DNA of 43,422 bases from Desulfobulbaceae bacterium (GTDB lineage: Bacteria; Desulfobacterota; Desulfobulbia; Desulfobulbales; SURF-16). This document shows positions 23,883 through 33,090 of the stretch, one piece after another (position 1 is the first letter of the stretch; every line of letters begins with the position of its first letter). Position numbers and translations under genes: made by a program. The stretch lies in NCBI GenBank assembly GCA_027859235.1, contig JAQIBE010000061.1, positions 1 to 43,422 of the forward strand, read 5' to 3'. The notes under the pieces are model-generated. The model was not told the origin of the DNA. It did not search any database and saw nothing but the letters and a program-made list of their open reading frames with translations.

Positions 23883-24866
23883 ATGGAAGCATTCGTAATG
23901 GAGAGAGAGGACATGGCAAGGGTTAGAGAAATGCCGGCATGGAGTTCGGTGTTTAACGATGGTATGGCCGACTTTTGGGTTGGTGAGGTGCTGTGGCAGC
24001 AACCCATGTCAGAATACACGACCTATAGGGTTGGCGGGCCTGCCCAGGCCATGGTCTTCCCCTGTGGCATAAGGGAGCTTGCCAGTTTACTGGATGGGGT
24101 TTGCCGGTTGGATATCCCCTGGCGGGTCATTGGCGGTGGTTCGAATATTCTCGTGTCAGATAAGGGGCTCGAGGGTGTCACCATTGTCTTGACTAAAGGA
24201 TTCTCTGCAAAGACCATTGTTCATGAAGTGGATGATCATGTTCTGGTTAAGGTGGAAACAGGATGTTCACTGGCAAGTTTTGTGAACTGGTGTGTGGAGC
24301 ATGGGTTGACAGGAATGGAATTTGCGGTTGGCATTCCGGGCTCCATCGGTGGTGCCATGGTGATGAATGCCGGGGCCTTTGGTGGAGAAATTTCCAAGGT
24401 CCTTGGTTCTGTAACCTTGATGAACAGTCAGGGTGAGGTGGTGGAAAAGGAGGCGTGCAGGATGAATTACACGTACCGTAACTGGGGTGAAGAGCGCGGT
24501 CAGATTGCCCTTGAAGGATTGTTTGCTCTCCGGCGTGGAGATAGTCAGGCGATTCGTACCAGTTGCAGGAAGCTCCTGAAGAAGCGCCAAACCCATCAAC
24601 CAAAGGGGCCCAGTTGCGGATCGTTTTTCAGGAATCCTCCCGGTGCTGAAACGGCTGGATATTTAATTGAAAAAGCTGGACTCAAAGGGACACGGGTTGG
24701 CGGGGCTGAGATTTCCAAGATCCACGCAAATTTTTTAATTAATAGGGGTAATGCCTCGGCCCGGGATTTGGTCCGGTTAATGGAACTGGTGCAGAATGAA
24801 GTAGAACAGAAGTTCGGTGTGTTTTTGGAGCCAGAAGTGAAATTGCTTGGGTTTGAACCGGGGTGA
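23883..24866 (+). CDS. murB: UDP-N-acetylenolpyruvoylglucosamine reductase
   Basis: MurB is the FAD enzyme that reduces UDP-GlcNAc-enolpyruvate to UDP-MurNAc. Motifs are TTYRVGGPAQAMVFP, VIGGGSNILVSDKGLEG, GMEFAVGIPGSIGGAMVMNAGAFG, the catalytic GPSCGSFFRNPPG, and IHANFLINRGNASARD, with a C-terminal glutamate in LEPEVKLLG. ATG 23883 is preferred (AGAGGGTG upstream), giving 327 residues; the frame opens 15 codons earlier in the hairpin. Its TGA stop overlaps the ftsQ GTG start. Confidence 0.95.
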   Translation: MEAFVMEREDMARVREMPAWSSVFNDGMADFWVGEVLWQQPMSEYTTYRVGGPAQAMVFPCGIRELASLLDGVCRLDIPWRVIGGGSNILVSDKGLEGVTIVLTKGFSAKTIVHEVDDHVLVKVETGCSLASFVNWCVEHGLTGMEFAVGIPGSIGGAMVMNAGAFGGEISKVLGSVTLMNSQGEVVEKEACRMNYTYRNWGEERGQIALEGLFALRRGDSQAIRTSCRKLLKKRQTHQPKGPSCGSFFRNPPGAETAGYLIEKAGLKGTRVGGAEISKIHANFLINRGNASARDLVRLMELVQNEVEQKFGVFLEPEVKLLGFEPG

Positions 24867-25666
24867 AGTCGAAGAAGTCAAAATACTCGAGGACGGTTCG
24901 GGAAAAGGTCGGTGCTGGTTCATCCATAAGACATCAGGTTGTTGGTGCTGCAGTGGGAATTGTCGGTGTAGTTTTCGGTTTTTTTGTGTTAGGCTGGCTG
25001 GGTTATGTTGGCTTGAGCCATTCACCTTTTTTTGAGGTTGAATCAGTAAATATTACAGGCAGTTCTAAGTTTGGCCATGATGAGATTCTCAGTCTCATTG
25101 GTATAACAAACCAGACCAATCTTGTTGCTGTTGATAAGGTCGAGATTGGTGAGGAATTAAAAAAGACGGGATGGATACGCAGGGTCAGTGTCAAGAAGGT
25201 GTATCCCAATAGTCTGGAGATACAAATTCAGGAGCGAAAACCTCTGGCCATAGTGCAGTTGCAACAGGGGTTGTCTTATTTTGACAAGAGTGGGTTTGTT
25301 TTTGCCGGGGTGAAACCGGGAGAGGGTTTGGACTTTCCTGTGGTGCATTTTGCTGATGAGACCATGGTGGCTGGCAAAGACTCCATGAAAAATGTCACCG
25401 ATTTTCTGAAATACACCAGAAGTGGTAATCCGGCCCTGTCTATTCAGAATGTCTCGCAGATTATGGTGGATGAACAGGGGGACCTGACTCTATATATGGC
25501 CGATAATCCCTTCCCTGTGCAAATAGGGCAGACCAAGATGTGGCAAAAGTATAAGCGTTTGGCAAAGGTGCTTGGCTGGCTGTATAAAAAGAAGAAGTTT
25601 GATACAGTGACAATGATTGATCTGGAGTATTCGGAAGGTCGGGTTCTGGTGAGTTTTCAAAGTTAA
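24863..25666 (+). CDS. ftsQ: FtsQ/DivIB-type cell division protein
   Basis: The 267-residue bitopic protein starts at GTG 24863, overlapping the murB stop (GTGA). A basic cytoplasmic segment of about 28 residues leads to a membrane helix (about 29-51). A POTRA domain follows (EVESVNITGSSKFGHDEILSLIG through VYPNSLEIQIQERKPLAIV), then the beta domain ending in DTVTMIDLEYSEGRVLVSF. FtsQ recruits FtsL and FtsB to the septum. The ddl gene often found between murB and ftsQ is not present. Confidence 0.92.
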   Translation: MKSKKSKYSRTVREKVGAGSSIRHQVVGAAVGIVGVVFGFFVLGWLGYVGLSHSPFFEVESVNITGSSKFGHDEILSLIGITNQTNLVAVDKVEIGEELKKTGWIRRVSVKKVYPNSLEIQIQERKPLAIVQLQQGLSYFDKSGFVFAGVKPGEGLDFPVVHFADETMVAGKDSMKNVTDFLKYTRSGNPALSIQNVSQIMVDEQGDLTLYMADNPFPVQIGQTKMWQKYKRLAKVLGWLYKKKKFDTVTMIDLEYSEGRVLVSFQS

Positions 25667-25751
25667 TTTAAGAAATTAGACTGTGACTGCTGCGTGTTCT
25701 TTCTTAGAGGCATAATGCAGTTACATCAACATAAAGAAGGGTTTTGAGGAA

Positions 25752-26984
25752 ATGACGCAAAGTCAGCAAAGAGGAGAAATCATTGTTGGGCTGGATATTG
25801 GGACCACCAAGATCTGTACCATCGTAGGCGAGGTCCTCGATGAGAAGCTGGAGATTATCGGTTTTGGGGTGCATCCCTCTGTGGGTATGCGCAAAGGGGT
25901 GGTGGTGAATATCGAGGCCACTGTGCAGTCCATCAGAAAATCAGTCCATGAGGCCGAAGTCATGGCCAATTGTGATATCTCCTCAGTATTTGTGGGAATC
26001 GCGGGCTCACATGTGGTTGGCACCAATAGCAACGGGGTGATTGCGGTAAAGAATCATGAAATAACAGAGCAGGATATTGCCCGGGTTGTGGAGAATGGTC
26101 AGGCTATTCCCCTGAGCCAGGAGCAGGAGGTGCTGCATGTTATCCCTCAGGATTTCACCGTGGATGGTCAGGGTGGAATCCAGGACCCTTTAGGCATGAC
26201 CGCTGTACGCCTTGAGGCGAATGTGCATATTGTCACCGCTTCAACAACGGCGGTGCATAATATTGTGAAGTGTTGCAATAAGGCCGGACTTGATGTGGAT
26301 GATGTGGTGCTGGAACCTATCGCGTCTGCAGAAGCGGTCTTGACCTATGAGGAGATGGAAATTGGTGTCGGCTTACTGGATATTGGTGGTGGTACAAGTG
26401 ATCTCGCCGTGTTCAGTGACCATTCCATCCGCCAGACGTTTGTTCTCGGTATTGGTGGTGATAATCTCACCAATGATCTCTCCCAGGGGTTACGGACGCC
26501 CCTTGTTGAGGCTGAGAAGCTCAAAGAAAAATATGGGTGTGCGATTGCCTCGATGATTGATAAGGATCAGGCCATTGATGTTCCCAGTGTCGGCGGGAAG
26601 CAATGTCGGAAATTATCCCAGCGGGTTATGGGTGAGATCCTTGAGCCGCGGATTGAAGAGATGTTGCTCCTGGTGAATCAACAGCTTGTGGATCACAATA
26701 TTAAAGGTAGTATCCATGCGGGCATCGTCATGACGGGCGGGAGCTCATTGCTGGCCAATATGGAGGACCTTGCGGAACAGATTTTTGATCTCCCTGTGCG
26801 CATCGGCTATCCAAATCATGTGGAGGGGATTACCGACTTGGTGAATACCCCGCAATGTGCAACAGGAGTTGGTCTGCTGCTCTATGGCATGAAGCATGAG
26901 CCTGGCCGTTTTGTGCCGGATGATTCCGGGGTGCTTGCTAAGATTGGCCAGCGGTTAAAAGGTTTTTTTAAGAAAGTGATGTAG
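25752..26984 (+). CDS. ftsA: Cell division protein FtsA
   Basis: FtsA is an actin-like ATPase that tethers FtsZ to the membrane. The 410 residues contain the phosphate-1 loop VGLDIGTTKIC, the 1C domain, LLDIGGGTSDLAVF (phosphate 2), MTGGSSLLANM, and a C-terminal amphipathic helix (LAKIGQRLKGFFKKVM) that serves as the membrane target. The ribosome site is TGAGGAA directly before ATG 25752. A 141-bp spacer with a long imperfect hairpin precedes ftsZ. Confidence 0.97.
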   Translation: MTQSQQRGEIIVGLDIGTTKICTIVGEVLDEKLEIIGFGVHPSVGMRKGVVVNIEATVQSIRKSVHEAEVMANCDISSVFVGIAGSHVVGTNSNGVIAVKNHEITEQDIARVVENGQAIPLSQEQEVLHVIPQDFTVDGQGGIQDPLGMTAVRLEANVHIVTASTTAVHNIVKCCNKAGLDVDDVVLEPIASAEAVLTYEEMEIGVGLLDIGGGTSDLAVFSDHSIRQTFVLGIGGDNLTNDLSQGLRTPLVEAEKLKEKYGCAIASMIDKDQAIDVPSVGGKQCRKLSQRVMGEILEPRIEEMLLLVNQQLVDHNIKGSIHAGIVMTGGSSLLANMEDLAEQIFDLPVRIGYPNHVEGITDLVNTPQCATGVGLLLYGMKHEPGRFVPDDSGVLAKIGQRLKGFFKKVM

Positions 26985-26990
26985 AGTTAT

Positions 26991-27110
26991 ATGAGGCTAT
27001 TAGGGGTTTAGGCGGAAGGCTATTAGGGCAGATGGTATTTTTATCTATAAAAGATAAGTACCAAATAAACCTAATATTCTAAAAGCCTACAGCCTAAAAG
27101 CCTAAATAAA
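26991..27110. repeat. Long imperfect hairpin in the ftsA-ftsZ spacer
   Basis: The left arm contains GGCTATTAGG twice and TTTAGGC. The right arm contains CCTAATA, AAAAGCCTA and GCCTAAA as inverted matches, giving arms of roughly 45 nt. An inner stem of GGTA...TATCT against AGATAAGTACC is centred near 27049. The ftsZ ribosome site lies just downstream. Confidence 0.55.
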
Positions 27111-27125
27111 TAGAGGGGAATAATT

Positions 27126-28283
27126 ATGGCAGAGTTTAAAATGGCAGAATTTCCTGGCCGGGCCAAAATCAAGGTGTTTGGTGTTGGCGGCGCCGGCGGT
27201 AACGCTATAAATAACATGGTGGACAGTAGAATCGGCGGGGTGGAGTTTATCTCGGGCAATACGGATCTCCAGGATCTGGAACGATCCAAGGCGGATGTGC
27301 AGGTGCAGCTTGGGCCAAGTATTAGTGGTGGTCTTGGTGCCGGGGCAAAGCCTGATGTTGGTCGCCAATGTGCTGAGGAGTCCATTGATATTATTCGCGA
27401 GAGTTTGCAGGGTGCGGAGATGGTCTTTGTGGCGGCCGGTCTGGGTGGCGGAACGGGTACAGGAGCGGCTCCGGTGATTGCCCGGATTGCCAAGGAGCTC
27501 GGCGCCCTTACCGTGGCTGTGGTTACAAAACCCTTTGTCTTTGAAGGGCCGAAACGGATGAAAGCCGCTATGAAGGGGTGGAATGAATTAAAGGAACAGG
27601 TGGATACGATCATCACGATTCCCAATGATCGTGTCCTGCCTTTGTCCCAGAAAAATATGACCTTTGTTGATTCCATGCGTATGGTGGATGATGTGCTGGT
27701 TAAAGCGGTAAAGGGGATAACGGATCTGATTAATAAGGATGGTTATATCAATCCTGATTTTGCTGATATCTGCACGGTAATGAATGAAATGGGTACCGCA
27801 CTTATGGGGTCTGGTTCCTCGGTTGGGGAGAATCGTGCCAAGGAGGCGGTGAAGCAGGCCATTGAAAGTCCGCTTCTTGAAGATGTTTCCATCCGCGGTG
27901 CCCGGGGTGTTCTGGTGAATATGTCTGCCCGCCGTGATTCTCTGGGCATGCATGAGGTGACAGAGGTAACCAGTCGTATTCAGCAGGAGGTGCATGAAGA
28001 TGCCGATATCATCATGGGTGTTATCTTTGATGAAGATGCCGGTGAAGAGTTACGCGTCACTGTCGTGGCTACCGGTATTCAGGAAGAGGTCATCCTGGAG
28101 ATAACCCCGATTGCTGTTAATGGTCGTGGCAGGTTTGCAAGGGCTGATAGTTCTGAGCCACAACCCTCTTCTTCTCCCCATAATAAGGGCACTGTCATTC
28201 CAAATGCCTTTGGACTAAACGTTAATCCCCTGGATGAAAAGACCTTGGATACTCCAGCCTTTATCCGCAGGAATGCGAATTGA
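27126..28283 (+). CDS. ftsZ: Cell division protein FtsZ
   Basis: FtsZ is the tubulin-like GTPase that forms the Z ring. The 385 residues have the nucleotide motif GVGGAGGNAINNM, the tubulin signature GGGTGTG at 107-113, the T7 synergy loop INPDFADI and a short linker of about 40 residues. The C-terminus ends in DTPAFIRRNAN, matching the conserved peptide that binds FtsA. Catalytic residues look intact, in contrast to the ftsI product. The ribosome site is GAGGGG, and a terminator lies 100 bp downstream. Confidence 0.98.
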   Translation: MAEFKMAEFPGRAKIKVFGVGGAGGNAINNMVDSRIGGVEFISGNTDLQDLERSKADVQVQLGPSISGGLGAGAKPDVGRQCAEESIDIIRESLQGAEMVFVAAGLGGGTGTGAAPVIARIAKELGALTVAVVTKPFVFEGPKRMKAAMKGWNELKEQVDTIITIPNDRVLPLSQKNMTFVDSMRMVDDVLVKAVKGITDLINKDGYINPDFADICTVMNEMGTALMGSGSSVGENRAKEAVKQAIESPLLEDVSIRGARGVLVNMSARRDSLGMHEVTEVTSRIQQEVHEDADIIMGVIFDEDAGEELRVTVVATGIQEEVILEITPIAVNGRGRFARADSSEPQPSSSPHNKGTVIPNAFGLNVNPLDEKTLDTPAFIRRNAN

Positions 28284-28384
28284 TGATGGGATTAATCCTG
28301 TTCCGGGAATCCGGGGCAGATGAAAAATAATGGATATTGATGTCGCCAAACGCCCCTTCTGTGCGGCACCATCGGTATCTGACA

Positions 28385-28425
28385 AAAAAGCCTGCAGGGG
28401 ATTACCTTGCAGGCTTTTATTTTTG
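28385..28425 (+). terminator. Rho-independent terminator closing the dcw cluster
   Basis: The stem AAAAGCCTGCAGG at 28386-28398 against CCTTGCAGGCTTTT at 28405-28418, with one bulge and a 6-nt loop, is followed by ATTTTTG. It lies 100 bp downstream of ftsZ. Confidence 0.85.
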
Positions 28426-28506
28426 CCATTATTCTTATTCAGTTATACGGGTGAGTCGGTAAAGAAGGAAGATGGGTCATAGACCTATTTCACGTGAAAG
28501 AAGATA

Positions 28507-30213
28507 ATGAAACCAGATACAGCGACCATTCTCGATAAAGAGCAGGGGACCATTATTAAGAAATGGCATGGGCGGTTGCCTGTGGCAATCGTTTTTCCCA
28601 ATGTGTATAGACTTGGCATGTCCAATCTGGGAATGCAGATTGTCTATAGGCTGGCCAATGAGTTCCCTGAGATTGTTTGTGAACGGGTCTTTCTCCCGGA
28701 TGATCATTCCCCACCCAAATCAGTGGAGTCTGGACGGCTTCTGACGGATTTTCCCGTGGTGCTCTGTGCCCTGAGTTTTGAGCAGGACTATGAAAATCTT
28801 ATAAGGCTGTTTCTCCTGGCAGGGGTTGAACTCTTTGCTGCTCAAAGGAATAACGACTCGTTTTCTGCAGGAGATCCCCTCATTGTGGGCGGCGGTGTTG
28901 CGACCTTTATCAATCCGGAACCCTTGGCTGATTTTTTTGATCTCTTTCTCATTGGTGATGCTGAAGTCCTGCTGCCTGAATTTCTGCAATCCCTCCTTGC
29001 CTTGAAGTCACGAGAACGGCATGCCTTTTTAAAATCTCTGGCCCATATCCCTGGAAACTATGTCCCCTCTCTTTATGAGTATGTTTGGGAGGACGGGCAG
29101 TTTGCTGGTTTTAGGTCCAAGTTTCAGTGCCCCTCTCCAGTGCAAAAAACAGTCTGCCATGGGGTTGAGAAGAGTGGCCATAGTGAGATATTAACCCCTG
29201 AAACAGAATTTTCAGATATGTTCATTGCCGAACTTGGCCGTGGCTGCAGCCGTGGTTGTCGTTTTTGCGCCGCAGGTTTTATCTATCGTCCTCCCCGCCA
29301 GTGGAAGGCTGAGGCGATTATTAAGGCCATCAGTGAACGGCCCCAAAGTTGCCGGAAGGTTGGGCTGCTCGGTATGGAGATGACAGAGCCAAAATCCCTG
29401 GCTGAGGTTTCGGAGTATCTGCTGGGTGAGTCGTGTAGCCTGTCGTTCTCCTCCTTGCGGGCTGATGCCATCACCCCGGAGTTGGTGGCGTTACTGCGGC
29501 AGAGCCGGTTGAAAACAGCGGCTATTGCCCCGGACGGCGGTTCCGCTCGACTGCGGCGGGTGATTAATAAGGGGCTGTCCCGGGAGGATTTGCTCTCAGC
29601 CGCTACCCTCTTGGTCGGGGCCGGTGTGATGAATTTAAAATTATACTTTATGGTTGGTCTGCCAAGTGAAGGGGATGAAGATCTTGATGAGCTGGTAATC
29701 CTGGTGGAAGAGATTAAAGATGCCATCGATGTTATCGGCAGGGAGAGAGGGCGATTGGCCACAATTGTTGTCAGTTTGAACTCCTTTGTTCCCAAGGCTT
29801 CCACACCGTTTCAATATGCTGGGTTTGCCGGGGTAAAATCCCTGAAGCTGAAAATTCAGCGAGTGAGGAAGGGGTTAAAGGTTCTGAGTAATGTGAAGCT
29901 GCATGTGGATAAACCGGATAATGCCTTTTATCAGGCCGTCCTTGCCAGGGGGGATCGTTCCCTTGGCCCTGCTCTCGTTGAGTTGGTTGTCACTGGTCGA
30001 AACTGGAAGCAGGTCTTTAAGGGGTGCGGCGTTGATGTTGCTGATGTTGTGCGGCCGCGCGAACAGCACGAGAAGTTTTGCTGGGATATTATTGGCCATG
30101 GTATGAGCCCGGGCTATCTCTGGCAGGAGTACCAGCGCGGGTTGTCTGAAAAGGCAACCCCCCTTTGTGATACCTCAAAATGTAAGCGTTGTGGAGTATG
30201 TAATGTCAGTTAA
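28507..30213 (+). CDS. Radical SAM protein with B12-binding-like N-terminus (TIGR03960-like)
   Basis: A 568-residue protein. The N-terminal part (about 15-210) resembles the B12-binding fold region found in large radical SAM proteins (FPNVYRLGMSNLGMQIVY, LIVGGGVATFINPEP). The radical SAM core carries the [4Fe-4S] triad C247-x3-C251-x2-C254 in GRGCSRGCRFCAAGF. Its barrel extends to about residue 500 (LRADAITPELVALL, SLNSFVPKASTPFQY). The C-terminus ends in another cysteine cluster, CKRCGVC, preceded by a further Cys. The substrate is unknown; the family is uncharacterised. The next gene starts inside its last codons, so the two are co-translated. Confidence 0.85.
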   Translation: MKPDTATILDKEQGTIIKKWHGRLPVAIVFPNVYRLGMSNLGMQIVYRLANEFPEIVCERVFLPDDHSPPKSVESGRLLTDFPVVLCALSFEQDYENLIRLFLLAGVELFAAQRNNDSFSAGDPLIVGGGVATFINPEPLADFFDLFLIGDAEVLLPEFLQSLLALKSRERHAFLKSLAHIPGNYVPSLYEYVWEDGQFAGFRSKFQCPSPVQKTVCHGVEKSGHSEILTPETEFSDMFIAELGRGCSRGCRFCAAGFIYRPPRQWKAEAIIKAISERPQSCRKVGLLGMEMTEPKSLAEVSEYLLGESCSLSFSSLRADAITPELVALLRQSRLKTAAIAPDGGSARLRRVINKGLSREDLLSAATLLVGAGVMNLKLYFMVGLPSEGDEDLDELVILVEEIKDAIDVIGRERGRLATIVVSLNSFVPKASTPFQYAGFAGVKSLKLKIQRVRKGLKVLSNVKLHVDKPDNAFYQAVLARGDRSLGPALVELVVTGRNWKQVFKGCGVDVADVVRPREQHEKFCWDIIGHGMSPGYLWQEYQRGLSEKATPLCDTSKCKRCGVCNVS

Positions 30214-31636
30214 GGAAATAACCACCACAGAGCTTGCCCGGTTAAAACCGTTTCGTATGGTGAAGTTCTTTTCCTATACGTCACTGGGGTTTATTGCCTT
30301 TTCTATTCTGCTGCTCTCCTGGATTATTTCCTCCCACACCACAAAGGTTCTCCTTGAGCGGAGCAAACAATACACCGAGGTGTATGCCCAGAATCTCAGC
30401 CATCAGATTTTTCAGCAGTTTGTCTTGCCATTGGCCCTGCAGAACCGCCCGATTGCTCTTCAGGATCCCCGCCAATATGCCAAGCTTGATTCCATTGTCC
30501 AGTCTATGCGCACCTCGGTTGATTTACAATCTGTAAGGATTTATTCCACAAAGGAGAATCTTATCTCCTATTCAACCAGTCCTGAGGATATTGGTAAAAA
30601 GGATCTCGGTGAAGAGGTCAGGTACCAGGAAGCTTTAAACGGGGTGCCAAGTTCATCCTTTACCCTTTCAGGTTCAATCTGGAATATCCTGCCCGGGAGT
30701 GATGATGTCTCCTGTCTCATTCAAACTTATATTCCGCTGCGCAAGGAAAAACCGTTTAGTACCGATGAATCGGTGATGGGGGTGATCGAGGTGGTGCAGG
30801 ATCTTTCTGCTGATCTGGAGGCCATGGTGAAGTTACAGGCCTCTATTCTCGGAACGTCGGTGTTGGTGATGTCCGCCCTTTTTGCAGTGTTATCAATGAT
30901 TGTTCATCGGGGTGAGCGGATTATGGCAGCCCGTGCCTCTGAGCGGAGGCGGCTGGAGGAAAAACTGCATCATTCGGAACGACTGGCCTCCTTGGGGACC
31001 ATGGTTGCCACGGTTTCCCATGAAATTAAAAATCCTCTGGGAATTATTCATTCAACGGCTGAGGTTCTTGGTAAGAAAATTAAAAAATTGGCACCGGGCA
31101 AGGAGCATCTGGCAACGATTATTGTTGATGAAACAAGACGTCTGGATAAGATCGTCCGGGAATTTTTAGATTATGCCAGGCCGCAGCAGCCTGACATGAA
31201 AGAGATTGCCATTAATGATGTGGTGCGCAGGGTATCCACCTTCATGCATGATGAACTTGCCGGCCAGGGTGTTGAGTTGCAGATGACCCTGGGTACGGAA
31301 ATGCGCTGGATCATGGGTGATTTCGATCAGCTCTACCAGGCCATTATGAATATGATGGTTAATGGGGCGCAATCCATGGAGCAGGGTGGGGTGCTGTCTA
31401 TTATAACCCGCCAGGAGAATAAGACAATTTATGTGGAGATTGCGGATCAGGGGTGTGGTTTAAGTCAGGAGCAGATCAAGTTGATTTTCACGCCGTTTTA
31501 TACCTCAAAAAATAAAGGCTCAGGGTTGGGGCTTGCCATTACCCATAATATTATGGAAAGTCATGGGGCTGAGATCACAGTTGAGAGTGAGGAGGGGGTG
31601 GGCTCGGTTTTTGTGGTGGCGTTTAAGTCTCTGTGA
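30203..31636 (+). CDS. Orphan sensor histidine kinase
   Basis: The product has 477 residues. ATG 30203 has GGAG five or so bases upstream and overlaps the radical SAM gene by 11 bp. Two membrane helices (about 21-44 and 214-236) flank a periplasmic sensing domain of about 170 residues. It has no CxxCH motif. The HisKA domain carries SHEIKNPLG with His273; the ATPase domain has DQGCGLS and GSGLGLAI. It is NtrB/ZraS-like. No response regulator is adjacent; the partner must lie elsewhere. Coupling to a radical SAM enzyme is unusual. Confidence 0.88.
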   Translation: MSVKEITTTELARLKPFRMVKFFSYTSLGFIAFSILLLSWIISSHTTKVLLERSKQYTEVYAQNLSHQIFQQFVLPLALQNRPIALQDPRQYAKLDSIVQSMRTSVDLQSVRIYSTKENLISYSTSPEDIGKKDLGEEVRYQEALNGVPSSSFTLSGSIWNILPGSDDVSCLIQTYIPLRKEKPFSTDESVMGVIEVVQDLSADLEAMVKLQASILGTSVLVMSALFAVLSMIVHRGERIMAARASERRRLEEKLHHSERLASLGTMVATVSHEIKNPLGIIHSTAEVLGKKIKKLAPGKEHLATIIVDETRRLDKIVREFLDYARPQQPDMKEIAINDVVRRVSTFMHDELAGQGVELQMTLGTEMRWIMGDFDQLYQAIMNMMVNGAQSMEQGGVLSIITRQENKTIYVEIADQGCGLSQEQIKLIFTPFYTSKNKGSGLGLAITHNIMESHGAEITVESEEGVGSVFVVAFKSL

Positions 31637-31662
31637 ATGCAAAATTACCCTGGCGCTAAAAT

Positions 31663-31698
31663 AAAAAAAGCCTGGCGAAAATCGCCAGGCTTTTTTTA
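31663..31698 (+). terminator. Bidirectional Rho-independent terminator
   Basis: The 15-bp perfect stem AAAAAAGCCTGGCGA against TCGCCAGGCTTTTTT has a 3-nt loop. It lies between the convergent kinase and YkgJ-type genes and can serve both. Confidence 0.92.
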
Positions 31699-31722
31699 TG
31701 CTTTATTGGGACAAATCAGAAA

Positions 31723-32655
31723 TTATTTTTTATAATCTTCATTCTGAACCATCAGGGCATCTCGATCAGCAATCAATTGCTTGTACGTCTCTTCAGCATC
31801 CGCTTCACGGTCTCCCTGGCTGTTTTTCATCTTTTCAACCCGGGCGTCAATCTTTTCTTTCTTAACCTGCAGGGTCTTGGCACCAAACAGGGCACTGGCA
31901 AGATATTTAAACCCAAAGAACATGAGATTGATGTCGTCATTCTTGATTTCTTCAAGTTCCTGAGGATCGATTTCGTACGTGTCAAGAAAGGAAGATTCAA
32001 AAACGAAGTTCTTGAATTTTTCAAGATTGGTTGACACCATGAAGAACATCTTTTGTCCTTCAGGGCTCATGCTGGCCTGAAAGCCGTAAGATTTGCGGCG
32101 CATGACAAGTTGCATCCACTGGACGTTCATTTCATCACACAGGTCAACACCTTGATCTGCGCGCCAGTCACGGATTGTCCAGGTCTTCGGTTCATCGTGG
32201 CCTTTGCAGTGCTCCTCTTTAACAACAAAGAAGAATTTTTCCGCTTCAGCACCTTCATCATCCGCCTGATGGAAGTTCGCCATGCCGATTGGGTAATAAC
32301 GGCAGGCAGAAGGACGGTGTTCATAAATGGTACAGCCTTTTTTAGTTACAAAGGGGCAGCGGCCATCTTCATCAAGGTTGAGTTTTACGCCTGGAAGGTC
32401 GGTTTTATCAACCCACATCGGGGTGGTAAAACGCAAAAGAAATTCATCAGAGCTAATATTGAGTTCTTTGCGAAGTCTGAGAATGTCGAAAGGGGTAAGG
32501 ATAATGTCAATATTGCCGCAGCAGGCTGTAAAGCATGACACCCCGGGATGACATTGAAACTGGATTTTAGAATCCAGAGTGTATTTCATCGGGATAATAT
32601 TTGAGGGGTTATTATCGTTACCAAACATGGTCTGGGTTTTCGTTTCATTGGTCAT
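31723..32655 (-). CDS. YkgJ-family cysteine-cluster protein
   Basis: About 310 residues. ATG 32655 is preferred; a TTG five codons earlier also keeps the frame. The N-terminal third carries the YkgJ metal-binding pattern: CHPGVSCFTACC, then CPFVTKKGCTIYEHRPSACRYYPIG, with a later CKGHDEPKT. Such proteins are thought to bind zinc or an iron-sulfur cluster; no function is established. The C-terminal half is helical, ending in a charged coiled coil. It is divergent from aprB, sharing the 620-bp spacer. Any link to sulfate respiration is only positional. Confidence 0.85.
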   Translation of the reverse strand: MTNETKTQTMFGNDNNPSNIIPMKYTLDSKIQFQCHPGVSCFTACCGNIDIILTPFDILRLRKELNISSDEFLLRFTTPMWVDKTDLPGVKLNLDEDGRCPFVTKKGCTIYEHRPSACRYYPIGMANFHQADDEGAEAEKFFFVVKEEHCKGHDEPKTWTIRDWRADQGVDLCDEMNVQWMQLVMRRKSYGFQASMSPEGQKMFFMVSTNLEKFKNFVFESSFLDTYEIDPQELEEIKNDDINLMFFGFKYLASALFGAKTLQVKKEKIDARVEKMKNSQGDREADAEETYKQLIADRDALMVQNEDYKK

Positions 32656-32937
32656 GGTGACATCTCGCAAAATATAAAATTAAGAGAAGGTTTAACACTT
32701 ATGTTAATAAATTAAGTATTTAAGTGAATTGTTAGACAGTTTCTTGAAAAATAAGAATGAAACAATAAAGCATGGGGTCATGTGGTTGTCAATTTATTTA
32801 AAATTTCAGGGATTGGAAGTGACCACAAAATAGGTGGTTAGGCCGAATTGAATGGTTGGGATGGAGGTTGTAAAATAATGAAACCGGAAAGTAAATGTTA
32901 AATGAGCCCCTCGGTTGTTTCACTGAGAGATTTTTTC

Positions 32938-32966
32938 TTGACAAGTTGTTGGCGAAATTTTATAAA
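32938..32966 (+). promoter_or_regulatory. Strong sigma70 promoter for aprBA
   Basis: TTGACA at 32938-32943 and TATAAA at 32961-32966 are separated by 17 bp, nearly a full consensus. The predicted start, near 32973, leaves a 5' leader of about 305 nt before aprB. A second -10-like TATAAT at 33103-33108 lacks a good -35 element. Confidence 0.75.
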
Positions 32967-33039
32967 CCAAAGGGTTGAGAAATGAAGCCCTGCTCATTTT
33001 ATGACAAGATGCAATTCTTGTTATGGATTTTGTAGGGGA

Positions 33040-33090
33040 AAAGGCAAGTTAAAACAGGTGGTTGCCTGATGTGTTGCCTTTCATTTTTTG
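33040..33090 (+). promoter_or_regulatory. Attenuator-like hairpin in the aprB leader
   Basis: AAAGGCAA at 33040-33047 pairs with TTGCCTTT at 33074-33081, followed by CATTTTTTG. A nested stem CAGG/CCTG lies at 33055-33058 and 33065-33068. The shape and the T-rich tail resemble a weak terminator inside the leader of aprBA. Confidence 0.45.
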
